A DNA stretch of 64,000 nucleotides from an uncultured Bacilli bacterium (GCA_947629315.1 CANRDB010000001.1:68829-132828); one strand, 5' to 3'. Positions 17,915 to 29,206 are shown, numbered from the stretch's first letter. The notes: a model not told the origin generated them from the sequence alone. Numbers and translations are program-made.

Positions 17915-20900
17915 TTAATCATTGTTAGTTTGAATATCAAAATCGTAGGTCTGATGAACGTCATCTGAGAAAATATCACCCATAAAATCGTTCGTAGATG
18001 TTTTAAGTTCAAAGTACAAGTCTTCTCTTATTTGTGAACTATTCGGATAATTTCGAGCTGATATCACAGATTGTGTACACCAGTAATTATTTTTTAGGCA
18101 CTTATCTTCGCCACCAGCATCGGCAAAAATTTTATCCGTTTTTGCTTTCATTTCTGCTGCATCTTTAACTAAAGCATCGTAGAACTTTTGAGCATATTCA
18201 TCAATATCGATGTATTTCAGATGTTCAAGTTTGTCTTTTGTGGCAACAAAACGATTCTTTTTATACGCATCCATCGAATCATATCCTGTAATCTTTTTAA
18301 GCGCCATCGAATCAGACTTAAAATTATTGACTCCGTCTTTAGTGATATTATCTTTATTACTTGCGTATTCAATAAATCCTTCGTCATAACCAGCATAGCC
18401 TAACATTTCGTAAGATATCCACTTTAATGAATAAGAATCAGGTCTACCATTTGGGTTCCAAGGTTGATACCAGTGAATATTAGCAATACCTTCACCACCA
18501 TATAAATTGTCTCCACGAGAACCAACTTCATATAGTCCAGGTACCATGGTAATTCTGTTTTCAATCAAATCATCAATATCATTTAATTCCATTGCTTCCC
18601 AATCTTCTGCCGTTAATTGTTTATATTGAGTTACCAAGCGAGCTTTATAAAATTCATTTGTATTTTCATATTTTTCTACATCTGGATAATTTACTTGGAA
18701 ACCTAAGACTGCTTTTTGTTCATTCGTTAATTTCATGAAAGCTTGAGCTTCGATATAATCCATTACATAAAGTGTTTCAAATACTTTACTATAAAAATCT
18801 TTAATTTTTGCTTTACTATTAATTCTCTCAGGAGTCATGTTCGAAGCAACTCGTTGATCACTATTATATTTTACCGTTAAATTCATAACGATATCACGAG
18901 GGCCAAATTGTTGCATTAAGAATCCTTCGCAATAGTCTTCTCCACCAGCATCAAATCTTCGACCATAATTCTCCAAGAACAAACGAGCATCGAAGTAATG
19001 GGCAGTTTCATGAGACCAAGTCATAAAGGTTGGGTGCCCATCATCAATCGTACCATCTGTTGTCAATTTCGAATCCATAAATCCAGCAACATTCCATTCC
19101 AAATGATCTCCCCAGTTACCGGCATTAACTCCATATTCTGCTGGCCAAAGGTTAACAACCTCATCAAAATTCTTATGGAATGGTTCTTCCGTCGTATATG
19201 GCATATTGAAGATTGAGGCTCCACTTACATCTTTCGTTGTACGTTTATCAATTTGGAATAAATGCATGTTATTAAGTAAAGTCCGATCATCCAAAATATC
19301 ATAAATCGTATTGTAGTAAGAAGAAATACGTCCAATATAAGCACTCATCTTTTCTTTAAATTGTTCTAACTCATTCGGGTCCGTTGGATCAGTCATATAA
19401 ACTCTTTGAGCACCAATTGTAAATTGCGCAGGAGCGGAAATAATATAACCCGCTGTCTCAGGAAGCGTCAAAATAGGTAAAACATAATTATGAACTTTAT
19501 ATTTCGATCCACTATAAGCCGTATCTTCCGTACTTAAATGATCCCATAAAGTATAATCAATATCATCTTCATGCCCCTTTACTGGAATCTCTACTAAAAT
19601 ACCTTTGAATTGACTCGCTGTCCACTCATCCATATCGTAATCGCTTACATGAGTAACAACATATTCTAATAAATCAGATATATGATCAAGTCCAGTGTAT
19701 TCACTAAGAAGACTAACATAACTTGTATCTGTTGCACCCGTATTAAAGTTTGCCCCAGTTCCATTACTGAAATATAAATCAACGATTCTTGATAAAGTCA
19801 AATTCTCATTAAATCCTTGCATATTGAATAGAACAAAGTCATATAACTTCATACCATTGACTTCTAGGTCATAGAAACGTCTAAAGTAATTATATGTATA
19901 TAATGCTTTTTCTATCTTTTGATCTCGTTTTACTTCACGTTCAATATAACTATTAATATTATCATCGTTCGAAGTGTTTGTATAATTACTATTTGATAAG
20001 TATTTTAAAACAAATTCTTTTAATTCTTTTTTCGTAGTGTCGTTATAGAAATCACGATAAATTCGGCTATCATTACCAGTCGTTAATATATCTAAATTAT
20101 TCGTGTAATCTAAACCTTGTAAATAATTCGTTAAATTATTAACTACTTGAGAATCAGAATTAATAACGTAATGATTGTAATGATAATCGATATTTAATCC
20201 ATTCACTTTGTAAGTTGCTACCATATCATAAATCTTATCGTAGGTAACATTTGACTCCATAGTCATTCCGTTTTTAAAGATAATGATGATTTTACTTATC
20301 TTCTTTGGTGATTCAGTAGTTAAGTAAGTTACAAGATTACCATCTTTGGCAATTGGAACAATATGCGTAACTTCTTCACTCAACAGCCATTCATTCGTTA
20401 CATTCCTTCCCATTTCAATAATTTTATCATCATCATAGAAAGGCATTATCTTCTTTAAATTACTATATAAAATTTCTTTATCACTTTCATATCCACTTAC
20501 GGTTTCTAATTTTGTCTTCGTTTCTTGGATAAGGGTTGGAAGATAATCGATAGAAGTATTTCGTAAATACCAAAGAGAAGTATCAAAATTTGCTTGTCTA
20601 AATAAATCTTCATTAACTTGGTCAACTGTAATGGCAGTAACGCCATCTTTATCAAGTGTTTTATTAGTTCCTAATAAATGATAGTTATTCTTTGATTCAC
20701 TTGAGATACTTTGGTTTGTAAATGGCATAATCGTATCTCCATATGAACCTATGTCAATATTATTTTGAAATACCACTGAAGACATAGAACCAGTAGAACA
20801 AACAAAACTACAACTACAACCAGCATAAGTACCCCAGTTAGAATAAGTAACTTTCGAATAGTTATTTAATATATAAGATTTTCCAGTCACATTACCAATA

Positions 20901-23900
20901 AAACCACCCACGTAGTTAAAAGAAGCAGAAAGCGTACCATCTACATAACAATTCTTAACAGTAGAATTCTCTGCGCCACCAATCAATGAACCTATTTGTT
21001 GAGGGTAACCTGAAACATTAATTTTAAAATTAACTACACGACATTGTTCAATTGTCGAATCTTTCACTTTCCCAATTAATAAACCAGTTAAACCTGAAGA
21101 AATGGTAATATTGACATTATTGATAAAGACGTTTTTAACACTCTCCCCTGTTGCCGTATTCGCAAGAATTCCATGCTCACCGGTAGGAGTCATGGTAACT
21201 GTATCAATTTTTAAATTTTCAACAGTTCCATTTTCAATATGATCAAATAAAGGTTTCGATAAATTTATAATGGTGTAACCATTACCATTGAGATGACCAC
21301 TATAACTACCCGTTACATAAGTGTTTGTTTCGACTTCAATTAGACTTGCATCATAGTTACGATTTAAAGTTACATCTTCTCCTCGTTGAAGTTTTTCAAG
21401 TAACACTTTAAGTGCTATTTCGGGATGTACTTCATTTTTAACCTTATCGTCATTAATCGTACCAAAATCAACACGAATGGTTTGAGATTTCGTACCTTCT
21501 TTGGTTACATATTCATATTTTAAAGATAAAATTAGCATATGCGAATCTTCATCTTCAATCACTTTCAAAATACGTGCGCGAGTAGTTGGCATATAATCCA
21601 TTTCAATTTCCACAAAATACTGACTGAAGTTTTCACGGAGATCACTTACAGACACTTCTTCCATAGGGGTAATAACTTCTTCATCATCTTTAGTTTCTAT
21701 CTTATATAGATTGATATCCGAGATATTCTTTAGTTCGATATTATTCTTTTCTAACGAGATGATTTCATCAAGAAGAACTTCATCTTCCATATAATTAGCA
21801 CTCTTTTCGGTCGAATCAAGATCGCGATCGTAAGTAGCGATTACTTTAACAGAATATCTTAAACTTTGATTTTTATGGAAAGTAATTTCATCTTGATAAT
21901 CTTCACCGTATACAACATTTCCACTCTCATCAGTTATTAAGACAATTGCATTTTGAACAAGTGCGCTATCTGTATCTTTTAAAGATAGACTTACTTTGAT
22001 ATCATCATTTACTACTTCATAAGTAAAATCATCAATCAAAACAGCATCTTTTAATACTTCTAATTGAAAAATAGCAGCATTCTTTAAAGTTACCTTTTTA
22101 CCATTACTTAAAAGAATATCATTAATAGTTATTTTCTTTTTACCAGAGCTATAGTAACCGTCTAAAATTAATTCATAATAATCTTCATTCTTAGTCACAG
22201 TATATTCTTTATGATTAATAATTACTTTATCTAAAGAAGCATCTAATTTTTCATCAATTCCTGTGATAGTGAAATTTAATTTTACTTTTTCATTCTTTTT
22301 AAAATAAGAATTATCTTGTTCACTAATTACTTGAGTATTCTCAATTGCAATGTTGTCATAAATTTTTTGATCGTATAATCCATATTTAACAGTAAATAAA
22401 GTTTCATTCTTAAATTCATTCATTTCCCCAGTTACATCGTTTAAAGCATCCGTATCTAAATCGTAATTTGCTTTAAAAATCAAATCGAGATTTTGATCTT
22501 TTTCAACATTATCAAACGTTACAGTATTGTGACCAGGAACAATTGGAGCCGACTGACTGCCCAATTGAATCGTTCCATTATTGAAATCATTTTCATTACC
22601 TACCGCATTTTTATCTAGCACAACATCAAAGTCGAAAGTAGCTTGGCCTTGATTATAGTCATCGGTAATAGTCAAGTTTTGAATAGTTGGCTTGTCTTTT
22701 AACACTTCGATGGTGATCCTTTTTTCAGGTACCGAAAATTGATCATTATATAACATGTTGTAGTATCCCGTAAGTGTTAATTGAACTCTTGAAGCTTTAA
22801 TATCAAGGATTCCCGATTCATCTGGAACTGTTAGAAAGACCTTGGATTTCGTATAACCAGAAACAGATGAAGCTTGATAATTGAGCCCATTTATCGTAAT
22901 GGTTGATACCCGAGAATAGTCACTATTTCTCTTATATTGCGCTCTCGCATACTCATTAATACTTTTATCAACATAAAGTTCAATAGCAATTTGATAATTC
23001 TTTTGATTTTTAGTGACATATAAATAGTTATTACTTAATTCTTGATTGCTATTATTTGTAACATACATTTTTTCAATATAAATGTTTTTAGTAACTAAAA
23101 TGGAGGTTTCGCCTAAACTTTTCTTCGCAAAAGTATAACGATCAGACAATTCATAATCACCTAAAACTTTAACTGTATAATAACCATCTACACTATTTGC
23201 ATAAGATAAAGATAGTTCTATATTATCCTTTAAATTATCTTTTGAAATTTCTTGTTGGGTAACAATTCTACCGACGGAATCAATTAAGACAACCGTTAGT
23301 TTATTGGTGGCCGAAGTAGTATCTTTAAACTTAAAATTAACTTTAACACTTTTGTTTGATTCATCATCTTCAACCGTTAAATCCTCCACTAAAGGAGCAT
23401 CTTTTAAAACGGTATAGGTCAATGTGTTAGCAGTATAATCTTCGCCGTTATAAAATGTTTTTATTTGATTTAATTCAACATCGTTGAGTGTTACAGTATG
23501 CTTTCCAGGAGTTGTATCTGCCCCTATTAATTGCACTTCATAATTATTTCCATCTTGTTTCGTAATCACAAAGTTATTGCTTTTATCGTCGATGGTCATA
23601 TTAGTAAGTTGAATACTAGCATCACGATTATTGGTACTTACAAATGATATAACTGGTGTTTCATTTTGTTGAATGGCATCCGTTATCGAAAAATCCGTTA
23701 AAGTGAAATGATAGTCACCGCCAAGAACAAAAGAGTTTGTATACATATCTCGATTATTGTAATAGTTATTACCATCGTTTGGATTACTATCGAGATCATA
23801 ACTACCAATTATTTCAATCGTATAGAAAACATCTTCTTTTGTTTCAAACACAAGTGTTGTCTTATGTTTTTCAACTGCTTCACTAACAACGAGATTAGAT

Positions 23901-25258
23901 CCCTGATAAATGTTAACCTTACCACTAATAAAGGCACTATCCACATCGTTTAATTCGAAAGTCAAAGTTCCACTTGATTCATCAAAATTTAATTGACTAA
24001 CATAAGGAACTTCTTTTAAAATTTCTCGCGTTATTTTTAAAGAAGTAGAAACATGTTTACCATTATCGAGTACTACTTCAGAAATAGTAAAGTCATATTT
24101 TCCTGCACTAGTTGGAATATCTAATGTAACTATATATGCGTCATCAACAAAAGTTACATCATAATATTGATCATGAATCTTAACCTGTTTAATTTTAACT
24201 TCTTTAGGAGATATTTGAGCAGTAAATCGAAGGGTAATTTCTCCTTTATTTACATAGTATTCATTCTCTAAATTTTGTTCTGTTAATTTAACACTCGTCT
24301 TTTTCGTAACATCTTCGGTAACATGCCCTACATCTTCAATATCTACTTTTCCATCATTATTAGTATCATAATTATGACTAGGACGGGAAGTACTTGACTC
24401 CGATGAAGAAGTTGAATTATCTGTCGATGAATTTGAATGTCCTTCCATATTGATTAAATAATCGATAATTTCTTGAGCATCATCATAATCTTTTACGCCA
24501 TCTTGATTAACATCTTTTTTGTTGTAATTTGATAATAATAGGAAAAGAAACAAAAGAAGCAATAATATTTCAAACGTTCCAAAAACCCAAATTACTTTTT
24601 TATTTTTTTCTTTTCTTCGAACATAAATTATAAGATATACACCAAGCGCAACAAAAACAATGGCAATAACAATTAAAATAGGAATATTGGTAAAAGCAGT
24701 AATATCCGTTTCTTCATCTTCTGTTATTACATTTTCCTGATTGCTAGGAAGTGCTTCTCCTTCCATCGCATCACGCGTTACAGACACTTTTATAGAAGTC
24801 GTAGGGAAAGTCGTTTTACTATCACCGTCTGACGACGAAATATTCGTTAAAGCAATATTAGTATCGCCTACATTGGCTTCTTTTTTTACCTTTAAACGGA
24901 CTTGAAAAAGAACCCCATCCGAAGTAATTTCTCCCGAACGATTAACGATTCCAAATTTATTATTTTCTGGATTATAAGAAATACTTTCCGTATCGGTAAT
25001 TAAAAAATCAGTCTCATCAATTCTTTGAAACACATTAGTATCGTATTTTAAAGTGGCTAAAAAAGCATACATATCCGTTTCATTAGAAACATTCGCACTT
25101 ACTGTAATTTCATCACCAATTTCTAAGTCTGTTTTATCTACTTTTAATTCTAATTTTTCTTGTGCAAAAACAGTCATGGGTAATAAAAATACCATTAAAA
25201 ACAAAATAACTAAATACTTATAAAAATTACTTCTCATACCAATTTCTCCCTCAAACAA
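17915..25258 (-). CDS. giant M26/Zmp-like zinc metalloprotease with cohesin-like and dockerin-like N-terminal regions
   Basis: 2447 aa; signal peptide; cohesin-like first ~150 aa; two TM segments; DVNQDGVKDYDDAQEIIDYL / YDTNNDGKVDIEDVG dockerin-like repeats; Ig-like repeats; GLUG-like beta-helix region; HETAHYFDARLFLENYGRRFDAGGEDYCEGFL (HExxH) catalytic motif. Confidence 0.85.
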   Translation of the reverse strand: MFEGEIGMRSNFYKYLVILFLMVFLLPMTVFAQEKLELKVDKTDLEIGDEITVSANVSNETDMYAFLATLKYDTNVFQRIDETDFLITDTESISYNPENNKFGIVNRSGEITSDGVLFQVRLKVKKEANVGDTNIALTNISSSDGDSKTTFPTTSIKVSVTRDAMEGEALPSNQENVITEDEETDITAFTNIPILIVIAIVFVALGVYLIIYVRRKEKNKKVIWVFGTFEILLLLLFLFLLLSNYNKKDVNQDGVKDYDDAQEIIDYLINMEGHSNSSTDNSTSSSESSTSRPSHNYDTNNDGKVDIEDVGHVTEDVTKKTSVKLTEQNLENEYYVNKGEITLRFTAQISPKEVKIKQVKIHDQYYDVTFVDDAYIVTLDIPTSAGKYDFTISEVVLDNGKHVSTSLKITREILKEVPYVSQLNFDESSGTLTFELNDVDSAFISGKVNIYQGSNLVVSEAVEKHKTTLVFETKEDVFYTIEIIGSYDLDSNPNDGNNYYNNRDMYTNSFVLGGDYHFTLTDFSITDAIQQNETPVISFVSTNNRDASIQLTNMTIDDKSNNFVITKQDGNNYEVQLIGADTTPGKHTVTLNDVELNQIKTFYNGEDYTANTLTYTVLKDAPLVEDLTVEDDESNKSVKVNFKFKDTTSATNKLTVVLIDSVGRIVTQQEISKDNLKDNIELSLSYANSVDGYYTVKVLGDYELSDRYTFAKKSLGETSILVTKNIYIEKMYVTNNSNQELSNNYLYVTKNQKNYQIAIELYVDKSINEYARAQYKRNSDYSRVSTITINGLNYQASSVSGYTKSKVFLTVPDESGILDIKASRVQLTLTGYYNMLYNDQFSVPEKRITIEVLKDKPTIQNLTITDDYNQGQATFDFDVVLDKNAVGNENDFNNGTIQLGSQSAPIVPGHNTVTFDNVEKDQNLDLIFKANYDLDTDALNDVTGEMNEFKNETLFTVKYGLYDQKIYDNIAIENTQVISEQDNSYFKKNEKVKLNFTITGIDEKLDASLDKVIINHKEYTVTKNEDYYELILDGYYSSGKKKITINDILLSNGKKVTLKNAAIFQLEVLKDAVLIDDFTYEVVNDDIKVSLSLKDTDSALVQNAIVLITDESGNVVYGEDYQDEITFHKNQSLRYSVKVIATYDRDLDSTEKSANYMEDEVLLDEIISLEKNNIELKNISDINLYKIETKDDEEVITPMEEVSVSDLRENFSQYFVEIEMDYMPTTRARILKVIEDEDSHMLILSLKYEYVTKEGTKSQTIRVDFGTINDDKVKNEVHPEIALKVLLEKLQRGEDVTLNRNYDASLIEVETNTYVTGSYSGHLNGNGYTIINLSKPLFDHIENGTVENLKIDTVTMTPTGEHGILANTATGESVKNVFINNVNITISSGLTGLLIGKVKDSTIEQCRVVNFKINVSGYPQQIGSLIGGAENSTVKNCYVDGTLSASFNYVGGFIGNVTGKSYILNNYSKVTYSNWGTYAGCSCSFVCSTGSMSSVVFQNNIDIGSYGDTIMPFTNQSISSESKNNYHLLGTNKTLDKDGVTAITVDQVNEDLFRQANFDTSLWYLRNTSIDYLPTLIQETKTKLETVSGYESDKEILYSNLKKIMPFYDDDKIIEMGRNVTNEWLLSEEVTHIVPIAKDGNLVTYLTTESPKKISKIIIIFKNGMTMESNVTYDKIYDMVATYKVNGLNIDYHYNHYVINSDSQVVNNLTNYLQGLDYTNNLDILTTGNDSRIYRDFYNDTTKKELKEFVLKYLSNSNYTNTSNDDNINSYIEREVKRDQKIEKALYTYNYFRRFYDLEVNGMKLYDFVLFNMQGFNENLTLSRIVDLYFSNGTGANFNTGATDTSYVSLLSEYTGLDHISDLLEYVVTHVSDYDMDEWTASQFKGILVEIPVKGHEDDIDYTLWDHLSTEDTAYSGSKYKVHNYVLPILTLPETAGYIISAPAQFTIGAQRVYMTDPTDPNELEQFKEKMSAYIGRISSYYNTIYDILDDRTLLNNMHLFQIDKRTTKDVSGASIFNMPYTTEEPFHKNFDEVVNLWPAEYGVNAGNWGDHLEWNVAGFMDSKLTTDGTIDDGHPTFMTWSHETAHYFDARLFLENYGRRFDAGGEDYCEGFLMQQFGPRDIVMNLTVKYNSDQRVASNMTPERINSKAKIKDFYSKVFETLYVMDYIEAQAFMKLTNEQKAVLGFQVNYPDVEKYENTNEFYKARLVTQYKQLTAEDWEAMELNDIDDLIENRITMVPGLYEVGSRGDNLYGGEGIANIHWYQPWNPNGRPDSYSLKWISYEMLGYAGYDEGFIEYASNKDNITKDGVNNFKSDSMALKKITGYDSMDAYKKNRFVATKDKLEHLKYIDIDEYAQKFYDALVKDAAEMKAKTDKIFADAGGEDKCLKNNYWCTQSVISARNYPNSSQIREDLYFELKTSTNDFMGDIFSDDVHQTYDFDIQTNND

Positions 25259-25442
25259 TTTTTTCGTTTTTTTTCTTTAATATATGATATTAGATTATAT
25301 CAAAAAAAGAGACTTTTTTCTACATTTTATCTAATTTTATCTAATTTTACTGTAAAAGTATGCTTTCGTTCACTATCCTTTTTCAAATTACAGAAATTAG
25401 GCAACTTTTAAGCAAGAAATTATATAGAATTCTACATAAATT

Positions 25443-25466
25443 AAAAAATCGAACTATAAAGTTCGA
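25443..25466 (-). terminator. rho-independent terminator of tRNA-Cys
   Basis: TCGAACT-TTAT-AGTTCGA followed by T6 on minus strand. Confidence 0.8.
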
Positions 25467-25480
25467 CTAAAATACAAAAT

Positions 25481-25554
25481 TGGAGGGCCCGACCGGATTT
25501 GAACCAGCGATCAGGGAGTTGCAGTCCCATGCCTTACCACTTGGCTACGGACCC
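25481..25554 (-). tRNA. tRNA-Cys (GCA)
   Basis: Minus strand GGGTCCGTAGCCAAGTGGTAAGGCATGGGACTGCAACTCCCTGATCGCTGGTTCAAATCCGGTCGGGCCCTCCA; anticodon GCA, CCA encoded. Confidence 0.97.
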
Positions 25555-25722
25555 ATCATCTAATATTAGTATATGCTTCCCATAAGCACATTTTCATTTT
25601 ATCGTAAAATAAAAGAAAAGTCAACTGTTAAGTAAATGCTCTCACAAAAGAAATTGGCGGAAAGAATTGTTATATTTTCCATTTTAGGATATAATAACAT
25701 TGGATGTTAGAGGTGAAGTAAA

Positions 25723-27786
25723 ATGACAAAAGAAATATCCAAAAGTGAAAAAAAATCGAGAACGTCAAAACAATCTTCTAAAAAGAAAAAATGGAATACT
25801 AAACCGATTCTTATTTTAATGATTCTTATCTTAATAATTGCTACACTCTATGTTGTCAAAACAATTTTTTTATTTCATGGAATTGAAACACCATTAAGAA
25901 TTTGTATCGCACTCCTATTGATTGATTTTACTGTTATCTTCTCACTAGTAAACTACAAAATTCATCATAAAGGGAAAATAAAAGCCGTAATTTTTATGAC
26001 TATTTTCTCATTAGTATATGCAGGGTCTATCTTTCTAGTATCCAATGAAGTACAAGGAATGTATAGTGAACTAGAAAATATTCAAAATGAAACGATTACC
26101 TACTCTACTGATGTTGTCGTAAGAAGTAGTAGTAAAATAGAGAAAATTGGTGATATCAAAGGAAAGAAGATTGGTATGGTCAAAATAGCGACCGATGCTG
26201 AATCGGAAGATAAAACAGAACTTTCCGATATTCCTAATCAAATTTTAGAAGAACAAAAAATATCGAGCGGAATTACTAAATATGATAGTCCACAGAAATT
26301 GATAGATGCTTTATTGGATGGAAAAGTCGAAGTAATTTTTCTTCCTACTGGCTATACTGATTTATATGAAGATAATTATCCAGACTTAGCAAAAGATACT
26401 AAGTCAATCCATACAGAAACTTTAAAAGAAACCGTGAAAATAGAACAGACTGTTCAAAAAAGTCTAGATGAACCATTTACCATGTTAATTATGGGACTAG
26501 ATAAAAGTCATGGAGGTGGAGATTCCCTACTCCTTATTACCTTTAATCCTAATACTTTAAATTCTACTATTCTTAGTATTCCACGTGATAGTTATATTCC
26601 AATTACTTGTAATGGAAATCAAAAAGAAAAAGTTACGAATGCTACCTCTAGTCTCTATAGAGAAAAAGGAGATTCAGATGGTACAAAGTGTCTCATGCAA
26701 TCTATTGAAAACTACTTTAAAATTAAAATTGACTATTACTACAAAATTAATTTTGATGGAGTGGTAGATTTAGTAGATGCAGTAGATGGTATTGATGTAG
26801 ATATCCCATATGCGTTCTGTGAACAAAATAGCAATAGCCAATGGGGTAAAAAAACAGTCTTTGTAGATGCCGGAAAGCAACACTTAAACGGTGAACAGGC
26901 ACTTGCCTTTGCCCGCCACCGAAAAGTAACTGCTTATCAAAGAAATTATTGTGGTTCTAAATACGTTCAAAACGCAGGATATTGGAATGACTTTACGAGA
27001 GGTCAAAGTCAACAAGCTGTCTTAAAGGCCACCCTTTCTAAAATTGCAGACAAAGCTACTAGCCCATCGGATATCAAATCGCTTTTAAAAGTAATTGGCG
27101 AAAATGCTGCTACTAATATGAGTACCAACACTATCTTAGATTTATACAATCTAGGTAAAAATATCTTAAGCAATGCGAATAGTAAAGACCAATTACTCAA
27201 TATGCAAAGATTATACTTAGCTGGTTATGATGCTTATATTCGTTATCCTGGATATCAAAATTCTTATTATACTTTCGTGATTTATGATAAGAGTTTTGAA
27301 GATGTAACCAATGCAATGAAAGAAAATCTAGGCCTTAAACAATCTACTGTCGTTAAATCTTTTCAATTCTCTATTGGTACCAAATATGAACCAACCGTCA
27401 TTGGAAAAAACAGTTATTCTAATAAAACTTTAGTTTTGATGCCTAATTTTCAAGGAAAAGATATCTCTGTTGCTTCCGCTTTTGCGCAACAGCATGGATT
27501 AACAATCATCCAAAAAGGAGCGACCGGAACTTCTCAAAACTTTATAGGACAGATTTTAAATCAAAGTATTCCTAGTGATGTAGATATTGATACTATCAAA
27601 AATAAGTCTATTACTTTAACAGTGGTTACTTCTATTCCATCTTATGTTCCACCTACTACAACAGAACCAGAAGAACCAACTCCAGAAGATCCAGGAAATT
27701 CAGAAACAACCAATAGTAATACGAATCCAGAAACCCCTGAAAATCCTGATGACTCTACTAGCGAAAATACAACAAACCCTGAATAA
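25723..27786 (+). CDS. LytR-CpsA-Psr (LCP) family protein with SBP-like insertion and C-terminal PASTA-like domain
   Basis: GLDKSHGGGDSLLLITFNPNTLNSTILSIPRDSY, ALAFARHRK LCP motifs; LMPNFQGKDISVASAFAQQHGLTI...LNQSIPSDVDI PASTA-like; Pro/Thr-rich tail. Confidence 0.9.
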   Translation: MTKEISKSEKKSRTSKQSSKKKKWNTKPILILMILILIIATLYVVKTIFLFHGIETPLRICIALLLIDFTVIFSLVNYKIHHKGKIKAVIFMTIFSLVYAGSIFLVSNEVQGMYSELENIQNETITYSTDVVVRSSSKIEKIGDIKGKKIGMVKIATDAESEDKTELSDIPNQILEEQKISSGITKYDSPQKLIDALLDGKVEVIFLPTGYTDLYEDNYPDLAKDTKSIHTETLKETVKIEQTVQKSLDEPFTMLIMGLDKSHGGGDSLLLITFNPNTLNSTILSIPRDSYIPITCNGNQKEKVTNATSSLYREKGDSDGTKCLMQSIENYFKIKIDYYYKINFDGVVDLVDAVDGIDVDIPYAFCEQNSNSQWGKKTVFVDAGKQHLNGEQALAFARHRKVTAYQRNYCGSKYVQNAGYWNDFTRGQSQQAVLKATLSKIADKATSPSDIKSLLKVIGENAATNMSTNTILDLYNLGKNILSNANSKDQLLNMQRLYLAGYDAYIRYPGYQNSYYTFVIYDKSFEDVTNAMKENLGLKQSTVVKSFQFSIGTKYEPTVIGKNSYSNKTLVLMPNFQGKDISVASAFAQQHGLTIIQKGATGTSQNFIGQILNQSIPSDVDIDTIKNKSITLTVVTSIPSYVPPTTTEPEEPTPEDPGNSETTNSNTNPETPENPDDSTSENTTNPE

Positions 27787-27800
27787 GGGTTTTTTTATTC
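27773..27800 (+). terminator. rho-independent terminator
   Basis: AAACCCTGAATAAGGGTTTTTTTATT overlapping stop codon. Confidence 0.75.
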
Positions 27801-27931
27801 CTAAAACTAAATACTTTTAGACTATCCCCTATTTTACAGTTTTAAAATAAAAGTGAAAAAATTCTTTTCTATTGTTTCCGTTCTATATATGATATACTAT
27901 AAGTAAGACAAAATAGAATCATAAGTGAGGT

Positions 27932-29206
27932 ATGAACATGGTAAATTTAAATGCCCTATTATTTGTAACAGACCGATGCTTAGAGTATGTTAAGAATAGA
28001 GATTTTTTAATTCAAGCAAGCAAGGTCGACAATAGCGATGAATTTTCTAAATTGATAGAATCAAAAACAGGAAGTGATAAGAAATCCTTAGAGAATGCTA
28101 TCATTTATATGGAAAATTGTGAAACAAGACAAATGTCTAATCAATCTGATCTTAACGAACAAGAAACAATAGACGGTTCTAATTTCCTTCATCATGAAGA
28201 TTTTCATATTTTATTTTTAGAAAAATATAGAGCATATATTCCACAAGTATTAGAAAAAAATGTAATGGAATACTTTAATAATGACTATATCTCCTATTGT
28301 TTTTGTAGACAATGGCAAGAATGCACTGATGACAATAAAGACCATCCCGATGCTAGTGAAACTGAAGTTTTTAATCTTTTTGAAAAAGATTTTTATGGAA
28401 AATCCATGAATCAAATTTTTGATTTGATAGATCAAAAAAATAAAGAAATTGTGGATAAAATAAAAGCGAAAACTCCATTAAATGACGAGGAACAAAGATT
28501 TTTTGAAAATATACAATTAAATTTTACAATCAATGGCTATATTGCTGAAGATTCTTATGACGAAATAGTAGAATATTTTAACTTATACCCAATAAGAACC
28601 TTAGATCGAACAGAAAACCAGATGGAAAGTTTAAGAAATAGACAATTATTTTTTATTTATATGGCTGCCAAAAGAATTAGAGAAATTAATCCTTTCTGTC
28701 TATTATCTTTTGATACGAAACCAAATCTTCAACGTTCTAGAAGAACTTTCTCCGGTTTCTTACAACCAGTTTCTGAAAATGAATTCATATTACAAATCAA
28801 TTATATGCAGATTTATGATATAAGCAACGATGAAGATTTTTATCAACACTTATTTACCCTATTTCACGAGATAGGTCATTTAAAACAGCACACGGTAGTA
28901 GAAGAGCCAGAAAAAAATATTTACGATTTGGAACATTTTTTAATGAGAAAAAATTATGAGTTTTATAGGTCTCATCACAATCAATTTCAAATAGAAATAA
29001 ATGCAGACTTGTACGCAATCAATGAGATGAAAAAAGAATTTGGAAAAGACAATAATCCTGCTGCTAACAAAATTTACGAAAAAGAATTAGAAAATTTTTT
29101 AACACATAACGTACATGATGTTAACAAATTTATGGACTTAGAGATTGAAGAATATAATAGATTAAAAACAATGGAAGACTTGCCTATCGAAGATAAGGAA
29201 AAGTAA
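27932..29206 (+). CDS. ImmA/IrrE-like zinc metallopeptidase domain protein
   Basis: LFTLFHEIGHLKQHT HExxH motif followed by QIEINADLYAINEM. Confidence 0.7.
   Translation: MNMVNLNALLFVTDRCLEYVKNRDFLIQASKVDNSDEFSKLIESKTGSDKKSLENAIIYMENCETRQMSNQSDLNEQETIDGSNFLHHEDFHILFLEKYRAYIPQVLEKNVMEYFNNDYISYCFCRQWQECTDDNKDHPDASETEVFNLFEKDFYGKSMNQIFDLIDQKNKEIVDKIKAKTPLNDEEQRFFENIQLNFTINGYIAEDSYDEIVEYFNLYPIRTLDRTENQMESLRNRQLFFIYMAAKRIREINPFCLLSFDTKPNLQRSRRTFSGFLQPVSENEFILQINYMQIYDISNDEDFYQHLFTLFHEIGHLKQHTVVEEPEKNIYDLEHFLMRKNYEFYRSHHNQFQIEINADLYAINEMKKEFGKDNNPAANKIYEKELENFLTHNVHDVNKFMDLEIEEYNRLKTMEDLPIEDKEK

Noticed and set aside
25320-25350. Short direct repeat tttatctaattttatctaatttta upstream of the giant protease gene
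   Set aside because: Only two imperfect AT-rich copies in a very AT-rich intergenic region; insufficient to call an operator.
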